64,000 bases of DNA from Candidatus Obscuribacterales bacterium (GCA_019744775.1 JAIETZ010000013.1:1-64000); one strand, 5' to 3'. Positions 27,144 through 37,722 are shown, counted from the stretch's first letter. The notes: a model not told the origin generated them from the sequence alone. Program-made: numbers and translations.

Positions 27144-28238
27144 ATGACCAATTTGGCACATAGACCGGTTATAGATTTTGACCAATCACCATTTTTAGTG
27201 TTATGGGAACTTACAAGAGCATGTTTGCTTGCCTGTCGCCACTGTCGAGCCCAAGCGATTCGTCAACGCAATGTCAATGAATTGACTTTTGCTGAATGCA
27301 TAAAAGTTTTGGATCAGCTTGAGGAATTTGGCCGCCCGCTAATTGTTTTTACCGGAGGGGATCCAGCCCAGCGTGCGGATCTTTATGACCTTATCAAAGA
27401 GGCCGGCAGGCGCGGATTCAAATCAGCAGTAACGCCTAGCGCCACGCCTGTAATGACTCAAGACGTGGTTGAGAAGATGGCTGATGCCGGTGTAGATAGG
27501 CTGGCTATTAGTATTGACGGTGCTGATAGTCAAACTCACGATGCCTTTCGTAGGGTCAGAGGTTCTTTTGATTGGAGTAAATCCATTATTGACTGGGCGC
27601 ACAAGGCGAAGCTTCCCGTCCAAATCAATACGACGATTTGCCGCCATAATCTACACCAATTCGACAAATTTGCTAACCTGGCTGAAGAACTCGGTGCTGT
27701 TCTTTGGAGCGTATTCTTTTTGGTGCCGACAGGGCGCGCCAGCCAAGATATGCAAATTAACGCTTCAGAAGCTGAAGATGTTCTCCAGCGTATGGCACAG
27801 CTTTGCCGGACAGCTTCTTATGACGTTAAGGCTACTGCCGCGCCACATTTTAGGCGGGTTTTGATTGAGCAATATTCGGACAAGAATAATGCTCCGGATT
27901 CAGCAGCCATAAATAAGCTAAATTCCAAATTGAAGTTAGGAGCCTTGCGCTCGTATCAATCAGTCAATGACGGCAGGGGCCTGATTTTTATTTCTCATAC
28001 AGGCGACATTTTGCCTAGTGGGTTTTTGCCTCTTGCTGCGGGCAATGTGCGAAATGATTCCATAGTGTCTGTCTATCGGAAGAGCGAACTTTTTAAAAGC
28101 CTGCGCAATCCGGAATTACTTAAAGGGAAATGCGGCACTTGCTCTTATCGTCAAGTTTGTGGCGGCTCACGTGCGCGCGCCTTTGCTGAGACGGGCGATT
28201 ATCTGGCTGAAGATAGTCTTTGTTCACTAGGGATTTAA
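27144..28238 (+). CDS. Radical SAM/SPASM protein (NirJ/AhbD-like)
   Basis: 364 aa. Radical SAM cluster C27-x3-C31-x2-C34 in WELTRACLLACRHCRAQA; SPASM-type C-terminal cysteines in CGTCSYRQVCGGSRARAFAETGDYLAEDSLC. The WELTRAC start and SGFLPLAAGNVR region resemble the group containing heme-pathway proteins NirJ and AhbD and the TIGR04053-type proteins. A role in heme or tetrapyrrole modification would fit a nitrate/NO island with hemY, but peptide modification is equally possible. ATG 27144 is preferred to the TTG at 27090 because the upstream segment falls in the inverted repeat. Ends overlapping the convergent CMD gene by 12 bases. Confidence 0.85.
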   Translation: MTNLAHRPVIDFDQSPFLVLWELTRACLLACRHCRAQAIRQRNVNELTFAECIKVLDQLEEFGRPLIVFTGGDPAQRADLYDLIKEAGRRGFKSAVTPSATPVMTQDVVEKMADAGVDRLAISIDGADSQTHDAFRRVRGSFDWSKSIIDWAHKAKLPVQINTTICRHNLHQFDKFANLAEELGAVLWSVFFLVPTGRASQDMQINASEAEDVLQRMAQLCRTASYDVKATAAPHFRRVLIEQYSDKNNAPDSAAINKLNSKLKLGALRSYQSVNDGRGLIFISHTGDILPSGFLPLAAGNVRNDSIVSVYRKSELFKSLRNPELLKGKCGTCSYRQVCGGSRARAFAETGDYLAEDSLCSLGI

Positions 28239-28547
28239 ATCATCAAGAATATCATTGGCTCGAGAAAGATTAGCCATCATTGATGGAAATCCAAGAGTCG
28301 TCACCCCAAGAATCATCGCTTGCCTTATTTCAGCTGCGGTCAACCCTTCATCTAAAGCCCTGCGGCAGTGTGCGTGCACGGCTCCTTCCAGTCTTGCACC
28401 GGCTGCGGTGGCAAGTCGCACTAGAGCAATTTCCCGTTTACTCAAAGGACCGGCTTTTTTTGCAGCATTGCCTAATTGATCATAGCTGTCAAAGACTTCT
28501 TTATAGTCTTTTTGAAAATCCATAAATGCCTTTGGAAGTTTGCTCAT
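28227..28547 (-). CDS. Carboxymuconolactone decarboxylase-family protein (AhpD-like)
   Basis: 106 aa, all helical. PLSKREIALVRLATAAGARLEGAVHAHCRRALDEGLTAAEIRQAMILGVTTLGFPSMM is the CMD pattern (EGAVHAHCRRAL replaces the Cys-x2-Cys-x3-His redox site of AhpD, keeping Glu, His and one Cys). Clear AGGAGA site 6 bases before ATG. Probably a small oligomeric thiol- or peroxide-related protein; the lost first Cys argues against AhpD-type disulfide chemistry. Two 18-base direct repeats (TTGCTTTTCAAGACA-type) lie just upstream at about 28566-28602. Confidence 0.85.
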   Translation of the reverse strand: MSKLPKAFMDFQKDYKEVFDSYDQLGNAAKKAGPLSKREIALVRLATAAGARLEGAVHAHCRRALDEGLTAAEIRQAMILGVTTLGFPSMMANLSRANDILDDLNP

Positions 28548-28621
28548 TGCTTCTCCTAATTATTTTGCTTTTCAAGACAATCTTGCTTTTTCAAGACAGA
28601 TATTTTATTACATACGCAAGT

Positions 28622-29662
28622 TCAGTGCTGGAAAATTGTCAGCTTTTTTACTATCCGGCACAACAAGCCAATGAATGTTATAGACCAGGCTAGTAAGGCC
28701 AGGTAAATAAAATACCGTGGTATGGTCATAAGAAACGTCAGACCAGTCACCTGCGCTAGTTGGAATGTGGCAGCCGTATACATTCCGAGAGGAAATACAA
28801 GTCCCCAATAAAGGGGGTCATACGTCAAAGGAAAGCGTTTCCCGATATGTCGCCATACGGCTAAAGTGATAAGCATTGGTATCCACCAGGTGGCAGTTGC
28901 CCAGAAAAACAAAGTGAAGCCTTCCAGGAACGGCATTAAGCCACTAAGCAGTGGACTTTTGTCGGCATTGGTAATTAGTCTGGTGCCGGCAAGCGTCGTT
29001 ATGGCAACAGCTCCCATATTTATCCAGTAAGGCGGCGCCAGATCAGAAGGCAAAAATTTGAAAAACGTATAGCGATAAAAGATTAGCGAAATCATCCAAA
29101 TATACAGCATGCCGCCGCATAACCACATAGCCAGAGTGAAGAACAAAATTTCTTGTTCAAATGGTTTCAAGCTTGAGGCGACAAGTCCGCCCAGATTAGA
29201 GACAGCCTGTGTTGCAACTACAGCTAAGAGCCAACCGCCGTTTATCCCTTCGGCAAGAGAAGGCTTATTTTCCTTAACTGTCAAAATCGTAAAAATAGCA
29301 TACGTCAAACTAAGCCAGAAGAACGTTCCTAGAAACCAGAAAATAATTGCAGTTGGATAATCATGAAAAAGCACAACAAATTGACTGCCTAAGACACAAA
29401 TGGCAGCAACAATGCTGAAAAAGCCGACGCATCGATTGTGGTCCGTAAGATCAAAAACAAATGATTTCGTATAACAAAAAAGTCTAAGCGCCGTAAGCAA
29501 ACAGAGGATAGCAAAGAGCACTAAATTAAGTACAAACATGGAAATAGCAATTGCACGCATGGCAAGAAATTGGCAGGCAACAGAAACTATTCCTGTCGCC
29601 ATAACCAGGGCAAAATAGGCAGGATGCAATTTTTCGATTTCGTCGTAAATCGTATTTTTCAT
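28622..29662 (-). CDS. TDT/SLAC1-family transporter (TehA-like)
   Basis: 346 aa with about ten membrane helices. Starts KLHPAYFALVMATGIVSVACQF, the signature of the TehA/SLAC1/malic acid transporter family (HPxxFxxVMATGI). Family members are anion channels or transporters for tellurite, dicarboxylates, sulfite or nitrate/chloride. In this island an anion such as nitrate or nitrite is a reasonable but unproven substrate. Divergent from narK. Confidence 0.85.
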   Translation of the reverse strand: MKNTIYDEIEKLHPAYFALVMATGIVSVACQFLAMRAIAISMFVLNLVLFAILCLLTALRLFCYTKSFVFDLTDHNRCVGFFSIVAAICVLGSQFVVLFHDYPTAIIFWFLGTFFWLSLTYAIFTILTVKENKPSLAEGINGGWLLAVVATQAVSNLGGLVASSLKPFEQEILFFTLAMWLCGGMLYIWMISLIFYRYTFFKFLPSDLAPPYWINMGAVAITTLAGTRLITNADKSPLLSGLMPFLEGFTLFFWATATWWIPMLITLAVWRHIGKRFPLTYDPLYWGLVFPLGMYTAATFQLAQVTGLTFLMTIPRYFIYLALLAWSITFIGLLCRIVKKLTIFQH

Positions 29663-29744
29663 ATGCCAACTATAGCAGTTGTGGACAATGGCAAAACTAA
29701 ATGCAGCAGAGCAACTTAAAAGTAACCATGTTTAGTCTTTTGGG

Positions 29745-29762
29745 ATCAGCCGAAAGGCTGAG
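29745..29762. promoter_or_regulatory. Palindrome A variant upstream of narK
   Basis: ATCAGCCGAAAGGCTGAG, equal to the ATCATCC-N4-GGATGAT site with matching changes in both arms (TCAGCC/GGCTGA). It is also able to form an RNA hairpin with a GAAA loop inside GTTTAG/CTAAAC arms, so a terminator or RNA role is an alternative. Confidence 0.4.
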
Positions 29763-29780
29763 TCTAAACAAGCAGAAAGG

Positions 29781-29894
29781 ATGTTTGATACAGCCTATTC
29801 CTATAGAAGAATTGAAGAAGTTAAGGCGTTAGACTTAGAACAAATCGAAACTAGAACAAATTTGTATAGGGAGGCTAAGCGCAGGCTTGGATAA
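29781..29894 (+). CDS. Candidate small protein (37 aa) just ahead of narK
   Basis: ATG 29781 opens a 37-codon frame ending TAA at 29892-29894, three bases before the narK ATG. The product (MFDTAYSYRRIEEVKALDLE... ending KRRLG) is charged and helix-prone. AGAAAGG abuts the ATG, closer than usual for a ribosome site. Could be a translationally coupled leader for narK, whose own ribosome site is weak, or a chance frame. Confidence 0.35.
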   Translation: MFDTAYSYRRIEEVKALDLEQIETRTNLYREAKRRLG

Positions 29895-29897
29895 GTT

Positions 29898-31085
29898 ATG
29901 AAGACACCAGAACAGAAAGCTCTTTTGTTGGGCACCCTGGCTTTTACAGTATCCTTTGCAATCTGGGGATTATTGGCTGGCTTGATGCCGATACTAAAAA
30001 AAGAACTTGCACTTAGTGCCGGGCAGGCTAGCTTATTGGTGGCAATACCGGTAATTCTGGGTTCACTGGGAAGGATTCCCATAGGAATTTTGGCCGACCG
30101 CTTTGGCGGAAGAAAGGTTTTTTCGGCGATTTTATTGTTCATGATTTTGCCGGCGGTTGTGCTGGGTTTCGTGCATTCTTACGAAGCATTTCTCATTTGT
30201 GGGTTGTTCTTGGGTGTTGCCGGCACATCATTTGCTGTAGGTGTTAGTTTTGTCTCGCGCTGGTTTCCAGCTTCCAAGCAAGGATCGGCACTAGGAATTT
30301 ATGGTGCCGGCAATATTGGACAGTCAATTGCTGTTTTTGGCGCACCTGCCTTAGCCTCCGCCCTTGGTGGCATGCAATGGGCTGTTTGGGCTTTTAGTGT
30401 GGTGGCATTGCTATTTGCAATTTACTTCCTCATCAATGCTGAAGATGCTCCTTGGAAAGAACCGCCAAAGAGTTTAATGAATTCGCTTGGGCTCTTTTTT
30501 ACTAGACCGCGCTGCTGGCTATTGAGCATGTTCTACTTTCAAACATTTGGCGGCTTTGTGGCCCTTTCCATTTACATGCCGATGCTGTTGAAAGACATAT
30601 TTGACTTGCCAATAACTGATGCGGGTTTCCGCACAGGCATGTTCGTGTTGCTGGCAACAGGCGCTAGACCGATTGGTGGTTTCCTGTCCGACAAGTTTGG
30701 CGGCGGCGCCATACTGAGCATCTGTTATGCAGGACTTTTACCTTGCGCCTTTATGCTCACAAGTTCGGATCTTGGTTACTTTACAGTCGGCGCTTTAGGG
30801 GCGGCATTTTTGGTTGGTCTTGGCAATGGAGGGGTATTTCGGCTGGTGCCTGAATATTTCCCCAAAGATACCGGTTCGGTTACAGGTTTGGTTGGCGCAG
30901 CCGGTGGCATGGGCGGCTTTTTTCCTCCGCTTGTCCTGGGATTTTGTAAGGATCACTTCGGTACTTTCAATCCTGGTTTTTACTTGCTCGCTCTGTTTAG
31001 TCTTATTTGTTGGCTGGCTGTATATTTCACAATTCTCAAAACAAAAAAGGCATTTGAGCCGGTTCTCAATCATCCTTTAGGATGA
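29898..31085 (+). CDS. narK: Nitrate/nitrite transporter NarK
   Basis: 395 aa MFS protein with 12 helices. Nitrate-transporter motifs are present: AIWGLLAGLMPILKKELALS, RIPIGILADRFGGRKVF, GVSFVSRWFPASKQGSALGIYGAGNIGQSI and GLVGAAGGMGGFFPPLVLGFCKD. Strongly similar in order to the N-terminal half of the fusion protein at 20173-22368. Placed directly before the nar operon, so it probably brings in nitrate and/or removes nitrite for respiration. A palindrome-A site overlaps its last codons. Confidence 0.95.
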   Translation: MKTPEQKALLLGTLAFTVSFAIWGLLAGLMPILKKELALSAGQASLLVAIPVILGSLGRIPIGILADRFGGRKVFSAILLFMILPAVVLGFVHSYEAFLICGLFLGVAGTSFAVGVSFVSRWFPASKQGSALGIYGAGNIGQSIAVFGAPALASALGGMQWAVWAFSVVALLFAIYFLINAEDAPWKEPPKSLMNSLGLFFTRPRCWLLSMFYFQTFGGFVALSIYMPMLLKDIFDLPITDAGFRTGMFVLLATGARPIGGFLSDKFGGGAILSICYAGLLPCAFMLTSSDLGYFTVGALGAAFLVGLGNGGVFRLVPEYFPKDTGSVTGLVGAAGGMGGFFPPLVLGFCKDHFGTFNPGFYLLALFSLICWLAVYFTILKTKKAFEPVLNHPLG

Positions 31086-31086
31086 T
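31069..31086. promoter_or_regulatory. Palindrome A, perfect copy, upstream of the nar operon
   Basis: ATCATCCTTTAGGATGAT with perfect 7-bp arms, overlapping the narK stop and 131 bases before the start of the cytochrome c gene that opens the nar operon. Palindrome B at 31183-31198 lies between it and the gene. Confidence 0.6.
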
Positions 31087-31182
31087 TCGTTATCAAAATG
31101 ACTGACCGTCAACTTACAAATCGACCTAATGGATGTTTTTGAGCTATAGCAAAAGATGGGATAATTCTTTGTGGTGGTAGGG

Positions 31183-31198
31183 GTTGCCAAAAGGTAAC
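31183..31198. promoter_or_regulatory. Palindrome B upstream of the nar operon
   Basis: GTTGCCAAAAGGTAAC, 16 bp with one arm mismatch, ending 19 bases before the cytochrome c start codon, a position compatible with repression or with a -10-proximal operator. Confidence 0.5.
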
Positions 31199-31217
31199 AG
31201 CTTAGTTGGGAGATGCA

Positions 31218-32003
31218 ATGAAAATCCTCAAGCAACGCGATCCGGATCAATTTACATTTACTACCAAAGTTTTCGCCTTACTAGTTTGTCTATGCGGTCT
31301 CTGGGGAACAGTTAGCGTGCGAGCAGAAGAAGGTGCTCAGCAGGCGCAACTTTTTGGTGAGAAATGTTCCGGTTGCCACACGGTTGGCAAAGGTAAATTG
31401 GTCGGTCCTGATTTGCAAAACGTTGTAAATTGGCCAACCGCTGAATTAACTGCCGCGGTTAGTCGCATGCAAAAAATGGCCGGACCCCTAAGCGATGCTG
31501 AAACTAAAAGTTTGGTTTCTTTTTTGAAGAACGTCAAGGCTCCTGAGCTGGTGAAAAAATCAGAGGAGCATGCCTTGGCTGAGGCTACAACGGCAGCTCC
31601 TGCTTCTGCCGAAGTAGGCAAGGAGCTTTTCACAGGGAGCAAGGCATTCGTAAACGGTGGTCCTTCATGCATAGCTTGCCACCAAACGGAAGGCACCGGT
31701 GGCACGCTTGGTCCTAATCTGACTAATGCCTTTGATAAATTCGGCGAAAGCGCCCTGGTATCAGCCTGCGAACAAACAAATTTCAAAATCATGAAAGCAG
31801 CATACAAAGATCATCCAGTGACCAGACAAGAAGCGTTGCATCTAACTAAGTATTTTGGGTCTATTAAAGGTCGAGAAGTGAAAAATACTGATCCGCCAAT
31901 TAATGCCATTGGCTTTGGCGGCGCTCTTATTTATCTTGCTGGTTTGACTTTGTTCTACAGACGGCGTAAGGGCGACGCGCGCGATAAATTACACAGGAGA
32001 TAA
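31218..32003 (+). CDS. Diheme cytochrome c of the nitrate reductase operon
   Basis: 261 aa. N-terminal signal sequence (about 17-36, VFALLVCLCGLWGTVSVRA), first heme site C50-S-G-C53-H54, second C151-I-A-C154-H155, and a C-terminal membrane helix (NAIGFGGALIYLAGLTLFYRRRKGD) anchoring it with both heme domains outside. Similar in position and diheme nature to NarC of Thermus nitrate operons. ATG 31218 follows GGGAG at good spacing; a TTG at 31206 is possible. Four bases before narG. Probably passes electrons between the cytochrome b/Rieske part and other partners. Confidence 0.9.
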   Translation: MKILKQRDPDQFTFTTKVFALLVCLCGLWGTVSVRAEEGAQQAQLFGEKCSGCHTVGKGKLVGPDLQNVVNWPTAELTAAVSRMQKMAGPLSDAETKSLVSFLKNVKAPELVKKSEEHALAEATTAAPASAEVGKELFTGSKAFVNGGPSCIACHQTEGTGGTLGPNLTNAFDKFGESALVSACEQTNFKIMKAAYKDHPVTRQEALHLTKYFGSIKGREVKNTDPPINAIGFGGALIYLAGLTLFYRRRKGDARDKLHRR

Positions 32004-32006
32004 GTC

Positions 32007-35000
32007 ATGTCCTGGATTAAAGACATATTTGCACCGAAAGAAAGACAGTGGGAAGATTTTTATCGAAACCGTTGGTCGTACGACAAGATAGTGCGCAGCA
32101 CTCACGGCGTAAATTGCACGGGTTCTTGCAGCTGGAATGTCTATGTGAAACAGGGAATTGTTACCTGGGAATTGCAGGCTCTGGACTATCCGATTTTCAA
32201 TAAGGAAATTCCACCGCACGAGCCACGTGGCTGCCAGCGCGGCATATCTTGTTCCTGGTATGTTTACAGCCCGTTGCGAGTGAAATACCCTTACGTTCGC
32301 GGGGCTTTGCTCGATCTTTGGCGGCAAGCAAAACAAAAGCATGCAGGCGATGTTGTATCTGCTTGGTCGGAAATAGTAAGCACTCCGGAGATGCGTTCTC
32401 GCTATCAGCAGGCGCGAGGCAAGGGAGGCTTCCGGCGCGCCTCCTGGGATGAAGCTAATGAGCTCATCGCAGCAGCTAATGTCCACACAATTAAAAAGCA
32501 CGGACCGGATCGCATCGTCGGCTTCTCGCCAATTCCAGCTATGTCCATGGTCAGCTATGCGTCCGGTGCTCGCTTTCTGCAACTAATGGGCGGCGTTTGC
32601 TTATCCTTTTACGACTGGTACTGCGATTTGCCGCCGGCATCTCCTGAGGTTTGGGGTGAGCAGACAGATGTTGCCGAAAGCGCTGACTGGTATCACTCTA
32701 AGTATGTAGCCGTTGTCGGCTCCAATGTTTTGATGACACGCACTCCGGATGCTCACTTCCTTGTTGAAGGTCGCCACCGTGGCTCAAAAGTTGTCGTGTT
32801 TTCTCCTGATTTTTCCCAGGCTTCTAAAATTGCCGACGAATGGATCCCTGTTCACCAGGGGCAGGATGGTGCATTCTGGATGGCCGTAGGTCACGTAATT
32901 CTTAAGGAGTCTTACAAAGACAGACAGGTTCCATACTTTATTGACTATGTAAAGAAGTACAGTGACTCGCCATTTTTAGTGAAGCTGGAAAAAGATAGTT
33001 CAGGAGCATATAAACCTGGTAAGTTGCTGCGTGCAGCAGAAATTTCCGCCACTGAGTCTCTTGATAATGCCGACTGGAAAATGTTTGTCATTGATGAACA
33101 TAGCGGTGAATTGAAAATACCCAAGGGCACAGTGGGGCATCGTTGGCAGAAGAAAAAAGGCGAATGGAACTTAAAACTAGAAGACAGCATTACAAGTGAA
33201 AAAATTGATCCTCTGTTGTTTTTATCAGATAAATCAGATGCTTCTGCTGAAGTAATATTTGATGATTTCTCAAATAGCTTAAGCACGGAAGCTTTTAAGC
33301 GTACGGTACCAGCCAAAAAAGTTGAGACAAAAGATGGAGTTGTGCTTGTTACAACGGTTATGGAACTGCTTATGGCACAGTACGGTATTGATAACGGACT
33401 GGAAGGCGACTTTCCGAAAAACTATGAAGATGATCAAAGTCCTTTTACACCTGCTTGGCAGGAGAAATTCACCGGCATAAAATCATCCGTTGTGGTTGAT
33501 TTCGCTAGAGAATGGGCAAAGACGGCAGAAACCAGCAGAGGTAAGTGCAGCGTCATAATAGGCGCCGGCGTAAATCACTGGTATCACAACAACTTAATTT
33601 ATCGGGCAGCCATTAATGCTTTGCTCTTCTGCGGTTGCGTGGGAGTTAACGGTGGCGGGCTTAATCACTACGTCGGACAAGAGAAACTGGCTCCTATTGC
33701 CTCCTGGATGCCGATTGCTTTTGGCACTGATTGGTCAGGGCCTCCGCGCTTGCAAAACGCCCCCTCTTTCCACTATGTAAATTCCGACCAGTGGCGTTAC
33801 GATCCGGAATTCACAGAAATATGTGCTGTCTCGGATAAGAATCATGTGATGGCTCAGGGACACACCATCGACAAGCAAATAATGGCTGTGAAAAACGGCT
33901 GGCTGCCTTGTTATCCCCAATTCGATCAAAGCGTATTTGAAGTCATTGCCCAGGCTCAAGCAGAAGGCGCAAAGACCGACGATGAAATAATTGCCTTTGT
34001 GGTAAGGCAACTAAAAGATAGAAAGCTCAAGTTCGCTATGGAAGATCCGGACTCGCCGGAAAGCTTCCCGCGTGTATGGTACATCTGGCGCGGCAACGCC
34101 TTAATGGCGTCAGCCAAGGGGCATGAGTACTTCCTTAAATATTATCTGGGCACGCACAACAACTTAGTGGCCAAAGAAATAGCTAAGGATTCTGTCAAGG
34201 AAGTGACTTGGCACGACAAAGTTGACTTAGGAAAATTAGACCTTGTAGTCGATCTCAATTTCCGCATGGATACCTCAGCACTCTACTCAGACATCGTATT
34301 GCCGGCAGCAAGTTATTATGAAAAAAATGATTTGAACAGTACAGATATGCACACGTTTATTCATCCACTGCAAGCAGCTGTTCCGCCAGTTTGGGAAGCA
34401 AAACCGGATTGGGATATTTTTAAAGGCATTGCTTTGCACACAGCAAAACTCTCTGAAAAATATTTGCCGGAAATACAAAAAGACATTGTGCTTACGCCAT
34501 TGATGCACGATACACCGGGGGAAATTGCTCAACCAACTGTTCAACAATGGTCAAAAGGCGAATGTGAAGCAATTCCTGGTAAAACGATGCCTAACATGAA
34601 AATAGTGGGACGCGATTATGTCAATCTCTATAATCGATACATCTCACTGGGCAGGAACTTTCGAGATAACGGACTGGCTGTGCACGGCACACATTATGAT
34701 GTCGACGATGAGTACGACAAACAATTAAATGAATCGCCGACTGAGACGTGGGGTGGCAAAACCTATCCATCCTTAAATAGAGACATTGATGTCTGCGAGA
34801 CAATTCTTACTTTCGCCGCCGAGACTAATGGAGAAATGGCCTATCGTGCTTTTGCTGCTGAATCGGTTAAGACAGGAATTGATCACACACATCTAGCATC
34901 TGACACGCGAGGTGTGCGGTACAGATTCCAGGATTTAGTAACACAACCTCGCCGCATACTGTCATCTCCTTTCTGGACAGGTATTGTAAATAATGGACGC

Positions 35001-35639
35001 ACGTATTCGGCTTACTGCCAAAACGTAGAAGAGCATATTCCCTGGAGAACACTAACAGGACGTCAACACTTGTACTTTGATCATGAGGCTTATATTGCTT
35101 ACGGCGAACATCTGCCGACATTTAAACCGCGTGCCGATGCTCGGACGACAAGGGATTTGGAGGAAAGCAAAAATCATGGCCCGTCATTGACCCTCAATTA
35201 TTTGACGCCTCACGGAAAATGGCATATTCACTCAACTTTTGGCGATACATTAAGGATGAAGACTTTATCCAGAGGTATCTATCCAATCTGGCTAAATGAC
35301 AAGGATGCTGATCTGATAGGCATTGAAGATAACGACTGGGTTGAAATTTACAACGATCACGGAGTTGTCTGCACACGGGCAATTGTTAGCGCCAGAATTC
35401 CGCGTGGAGTAACTCTTATTTATCACTCGCCTGAACGCACACTGTCTGTTCCGAAATCAAAAGAACGCGGCATGCGCAGGGCCGGTGGTCACAATAGTCT
35501 GACGCGCACGAGGCTTAAGCCGTTGTTGATGGTCGGTGGTTATGCGCAATTTTCTTATGGTTTTAATTACTGGGGTCCAACCGGTGTTAACCGTGACACC
35601 TACGTCATTGTTAAGAAGATGGGCAAACCGGTATTTTAG
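32007..35639 (+). CDS. narG: Respiratory nitrate reductase alpha subunit NarG
   Basis: 1210 aa molybdenum subunit reducing nitrate to nitrite. FS0 cluster ligands H33, C37, C41 and C76 ([15 protein letters not shown]), and the block [29 protein letters not shown] that holds the Asp ligand to Mo in Nar[28 protein letters not shown] and the C-terminal [23 protein letters not shown] are also NarG-specific. No twin-arginine signal at the N-terminus ([14 protein letters not shown]), so a cytoplasmic active site is expected, unlike archaeal outward-facing enzymes. Strong AGGAGA site upstream. Confidence 0.97.
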   Translation: MSWIKDIFAPKERQWEDFYRNRWSYDKIVRSTHGVNCTGSCSWNVYVKQGIVTWELQALDYPIFNKEIPPHEPRGCQRGISCSWYVYSPLRVKYPYVRGALLDLWRQAKQKHAGDVVSAWSEIVSTPEMRSRYQQARGKGGFRRASWDEANELIAAANVHTIKKHGPDRIVGFSPIPAMSMVSYASGARFLQLMGGVCLSFYDWYCDLPPASPEVWGEQTDVAESADWYHSKYVAVVGSNVLMTRTPDAHFLVEGRHRGSKVVVFSPDFSQASKIADEWIPVHQGQDGAFWMAVGHVILKESYKDRQVPYFIDYVKKYSDSPFLVKLEKDSSGAYKPGKLLRAAEISATESLDNADWKMFVIDEHSGELKIPKGTVGHRWQKKKGEWNLKLEDSITSEKIDPLLFLSDKSDASAEVIFDDFSNSLSTEAFKRTVPAKKVETKDGVVLVTTVMELLMAQYGIDNGLEGDFPKNYEDDQSPFTPAWQEKFTGIKSSVVVDFAREWAKTAETSRGKCSVIIGAGVNHWYHNNLIYRAAINALLFCGCVGVNGGGLNHYVGQEKLAPIASWMPIAFGTDWSGPPRLQNAPSFHYVNSDQWRYDPEFTEICAVSDKNHVMAQGHTIDKQIMAVKNGWLPCYPQFDQSVFEVIAQAQAEGAKTDDEIIAFVVRQLKDRKLKFAMEDPDSPESFPRVWYIWRGNALMASAKGHEYFLKYYLGTHNNLVAKEIAKDSVKEVTWHDKVDLGKLDLVVDLNFRMDTSALYSDIVLPAASYYEKNDLNSTDMHTFIHPLQAAVPPVWEAKPDWDIFKGIALHTAKLSEKYLPEIQKDIVLTPLMHDTPGEIAQPTVQQWSKGECEAIPGKTMPNMKIVGRDYVNLYNRYISLGRNFRDNGLAVHGTHYDVDDEYDKQLNESPTETWGGKTYPSLNRDIDVCETILTFAAETNGEMAYRAFAAESVKTGIDHTHLASDTRGVRYRFQDLVTQPRRILSSPFWTGIVNNGRTYSAYCQNVEEHIPWRTLTGRQHLYFDHEAYIAYGEHLPTFKPRADARTTRDLEESKNHGPSLTLNYLTPHGKWHIHSTFGDTLRMKTLSRGIYPIWLNDKDADLIGIEDNDWVEIYNDHGVVCTRAIVSARIPRGVTLIYHSPERTLSVPKSKERGMRRAGGHNSLTRTRLKPLLMVGGYAQFSYGFNYWGPTGVNRDTYVIVKKMGKPVF

Positions 35640-35650
35640 GGGAGGACGTT

Positions 35651-37150
35651 ATGGATGTTAGAGCGCAAGTCTCAATGGTCTTTCATCTAGACAAATGCAT
35701 CGGCTGCCACACGTGTAGCGTTGCTTGCAAAAACGTCTGGACCGATCGTGCCGGCGCTGAGTATATGTGGTGGAATAATGTGGAGACCAAACCAGGTACA
35801 GGATTTCCCACGCTGTGGGAAGATCAGGAGCATTATAAAGGCGGCTGGCAGCTCAAGAACAATGGTCAGAAGGACCTTGAGCTGCGCTGTCAAGGCAAAG
35901 CCGATGCTTTCTTAAAACTCTTCTACAATCCCAATCAACCTGGTTTGGAAGATTACTACGAACCATGGACTTACAAGTATCAGGATTTATTTGATGCGCC
36001 GGAAGGCGACGACCAACCAACCGCTATTCCTATTTCGCAAATTACCGGTGAGCCCATCGATATTGAAGCTGGCCCTAACTGGGATGATGACCTGGGCGGT
36101 TCTCCCCTGTATGCAGAAAATGACCCTAATCTTGAAGGATTAACGCCTGAAGAAAGAGAACAATTATTTGAAATCCAACGTGTTTCTTTCTTTTACCTGC
36201 CGCGCATATGCAATCATTGCGCTAATCCTAGTTGTGTTGCTTCTTGTCCTTCCGGTGCATTATATAAACGTGGCGAAGACGGCATTGTCCTCATTAACCA
36301 GGAAGTATGCAAGGGTTGGCGAGCCTGTGTTTCAGCCTGCCCTTACAAGAAAATTTACTACAACTGGAAAACGGGCAAATCAGAAAAGTGTATTCTATGC
36401 TACCCACGACTGGAAACAGGACAACCCCCATCCTGCTTCCAGTCGTGCGTAGGCAGAATTCGTTATCTTGGTGTTTTGTTATATGATGCTGAGCGAATTC
36501 CCGATGCCATGAAAGTACCAGATGATCAATTGGTGGAATCGCAGAGAAATGCATTATGCGATCCCTTTGATCCAAAAGTAATTCAAGCGGCAAGAAAAAA
36601 TGGCATTAGCGAGGAATTTATAACTGCGGCTCAAAGGAGTCCAGTCTGGAAATACGTGATGGAATGGAAGCTGGCTTTGCCTCTACACGTTGAATATCGC
36701 ACCATGCCTATGCTTTTTTATGTGCCACCGCTCCTGCCTGTTATGGGAAAATCGGGCGATGGACCCTATGAAAACAACAAAGACGGCTTCTTCTCAGGAC
36801 TGGAGACGGCGCGTCTGCCAATTAAATACTTAGCCAATTTATTTAGTGCGGGCAATACTCAAATAATCGAAGACGTGTTGAAAAAGCTGATGGCCGTTAG
36901 ATACTACAAGCGAGCACTCGACATGGGTGAATTTGATATCAAGCAAAGCACCAGTATCTTAAGAGAAGCAAAAACTACTCCTAGCGAATGTGAACAAATC
37001 TACGCTTTAACAACGCTTGCTACTCCTTTCGATAGATATGCATTACCGCCAATTCAAAGAGAAGAAGCACTAGAGGGCACTTGCAATCCGGAAATATGCA
37101 AAGGCTCCTGCGGGCTTGGCTTTAGTGAATCTGCTGAGAGAGGTCCTTAA
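35651..37150 (+). CDS. narH: Respiratory nitrate reductase beta subunit NarH
   Basis: 499 aa iron-sulfur subunit. CIGCHTCSVACKNVW, CNHCANPSCVASCP, CKGWRACVSACP (the Trp that makes one centre [3Fe-4S]) and CILCYPRLETGQPPSCFQSC give the three [4Fe-4S] and one [3Fe-4S] clusters expected. Ends with a Cys-rich tail (CNPEICKGSCG). GGGGAGGAC site before ATG; the stop TAA shares a base with the narJ ATG. Wires electrons from the membrane subunit to NarG. Confidence 0.97.
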   Translation: MDVRAQVSMVFHLDKCIGCHTCSVACKNVWTDRAGAEYMWWNNVETKPGTGFPTLWEDQEHYKGGWQLKNNGQKDLELRCQGKADAFLKLFYNPNQPGLEDYYEPWTYKYQDLFDAPEGDDQPTAIPISQITGEPIDIEAGPNWDDDLGGSPLYAENDPNLEGLTPEEREQLFEIQRVSFFYLPRICNHCANPSCVASCPSGALYKRGEDGIVLINQEVCKGWRACVSACPYKKIYYNWKTGKSEKCILCYPRLETGQPPSCFQSCVGRIRYLGVLLYDAERIPDAMKVPDDQLVESQRNALCDPFDPKVIQAARKNGISEEFITAAQRSPVWKYVMEWKLALPLHVEYRTMPMLFYVPPLLPVMGKSGDGPYENNKDGFFSGLETARLPIKYLANLFSAGNTQIIEDVLKKLMAVRYYKRALDMGEFDIKQSTSILREAKTTPSECEQIYALTTLATPFDRYALPPIQREEALEGTCNPEICKGSCGLGFSESAERGP

Positions 37151-37722
37151 TGTTGAAAGACACCATTAACATAAAAAATACCATTGAGACAAATAGACAG
37201 GCTGTCCTAGAAAAAATTGCCATCTTATTTGATTACCCAACTAGCAGCTATCTAGAAACAGCCGAAGATTTGGTAAATAAAAGTCGTGATAAATATCCTG
37301 AGCTTTCAAAGTTGCTGGTGGAGTTTATCGATGCTCTTAAGCCACTTAGTCCAGAGGAGCAGGAAGAGGTTTTCACCAGGACTTTTGATATAGCTCCAAT
37401 CTGTGTGCCTTACTTAAGTTCCTACACGTTCGGAGAAGAAAGTTATGAGCGTGGTGATTTAATGGCAAAATTAAAGGAGATATACGCTATTGCCGGGTTT
37501 CAATCAGGCAATGAATTGCCTGATCATATTAGGGTTACTTTGTCTTTTCTATCTACCTTGGATGATCAGGCAGGTGCTGATCTTGTTCATTATGTACTTG
37601 CCAAGCCGATTACTGAGATGTTCGATAAGCTCAAGAACGCCAACAACCCATATTCATTGCTTATGAACGCTGTTATAAACCTACTAGAAGTCGATTTTTC
37701 CCAGGAGGACAGGAATGCTTGA
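37150..37722 (+). CDS. narJ: Nitrate reductase assembly chaperone NarJ
   Basis: 190 aa helical chaperone of the TorD/NarJ family that binds apo-NarG during cofactor insertion. ILFDYPTSSYLETAEDL, LSPEEQEEVFTRTFDI, CVPYLSSYTFGEESYERGDLMAKLKEIYAIAGFQ and LPDHIRVTLSFLSTL fit the family. Lies between narH and narI as usual, overlapping both by 1 and 8 bases. Confidence 0.95.
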   Translation: MLKDTINIKNTIETNRQAVLEKIAILFDYPTSSYLETAEDLVNKSRDKYPELSKLLVEFIDALKPLSPEEQEEVFTRTFDIAPICVPYLSSYTFGEESYERGDLMAKLKEIYAIAGFQSGNELPDHIRVTLSFLSTLDDQAGADLVHYVLAKPITEMFDKLKNANNPYSLLMNAVINLLEVDFSQEDRNA

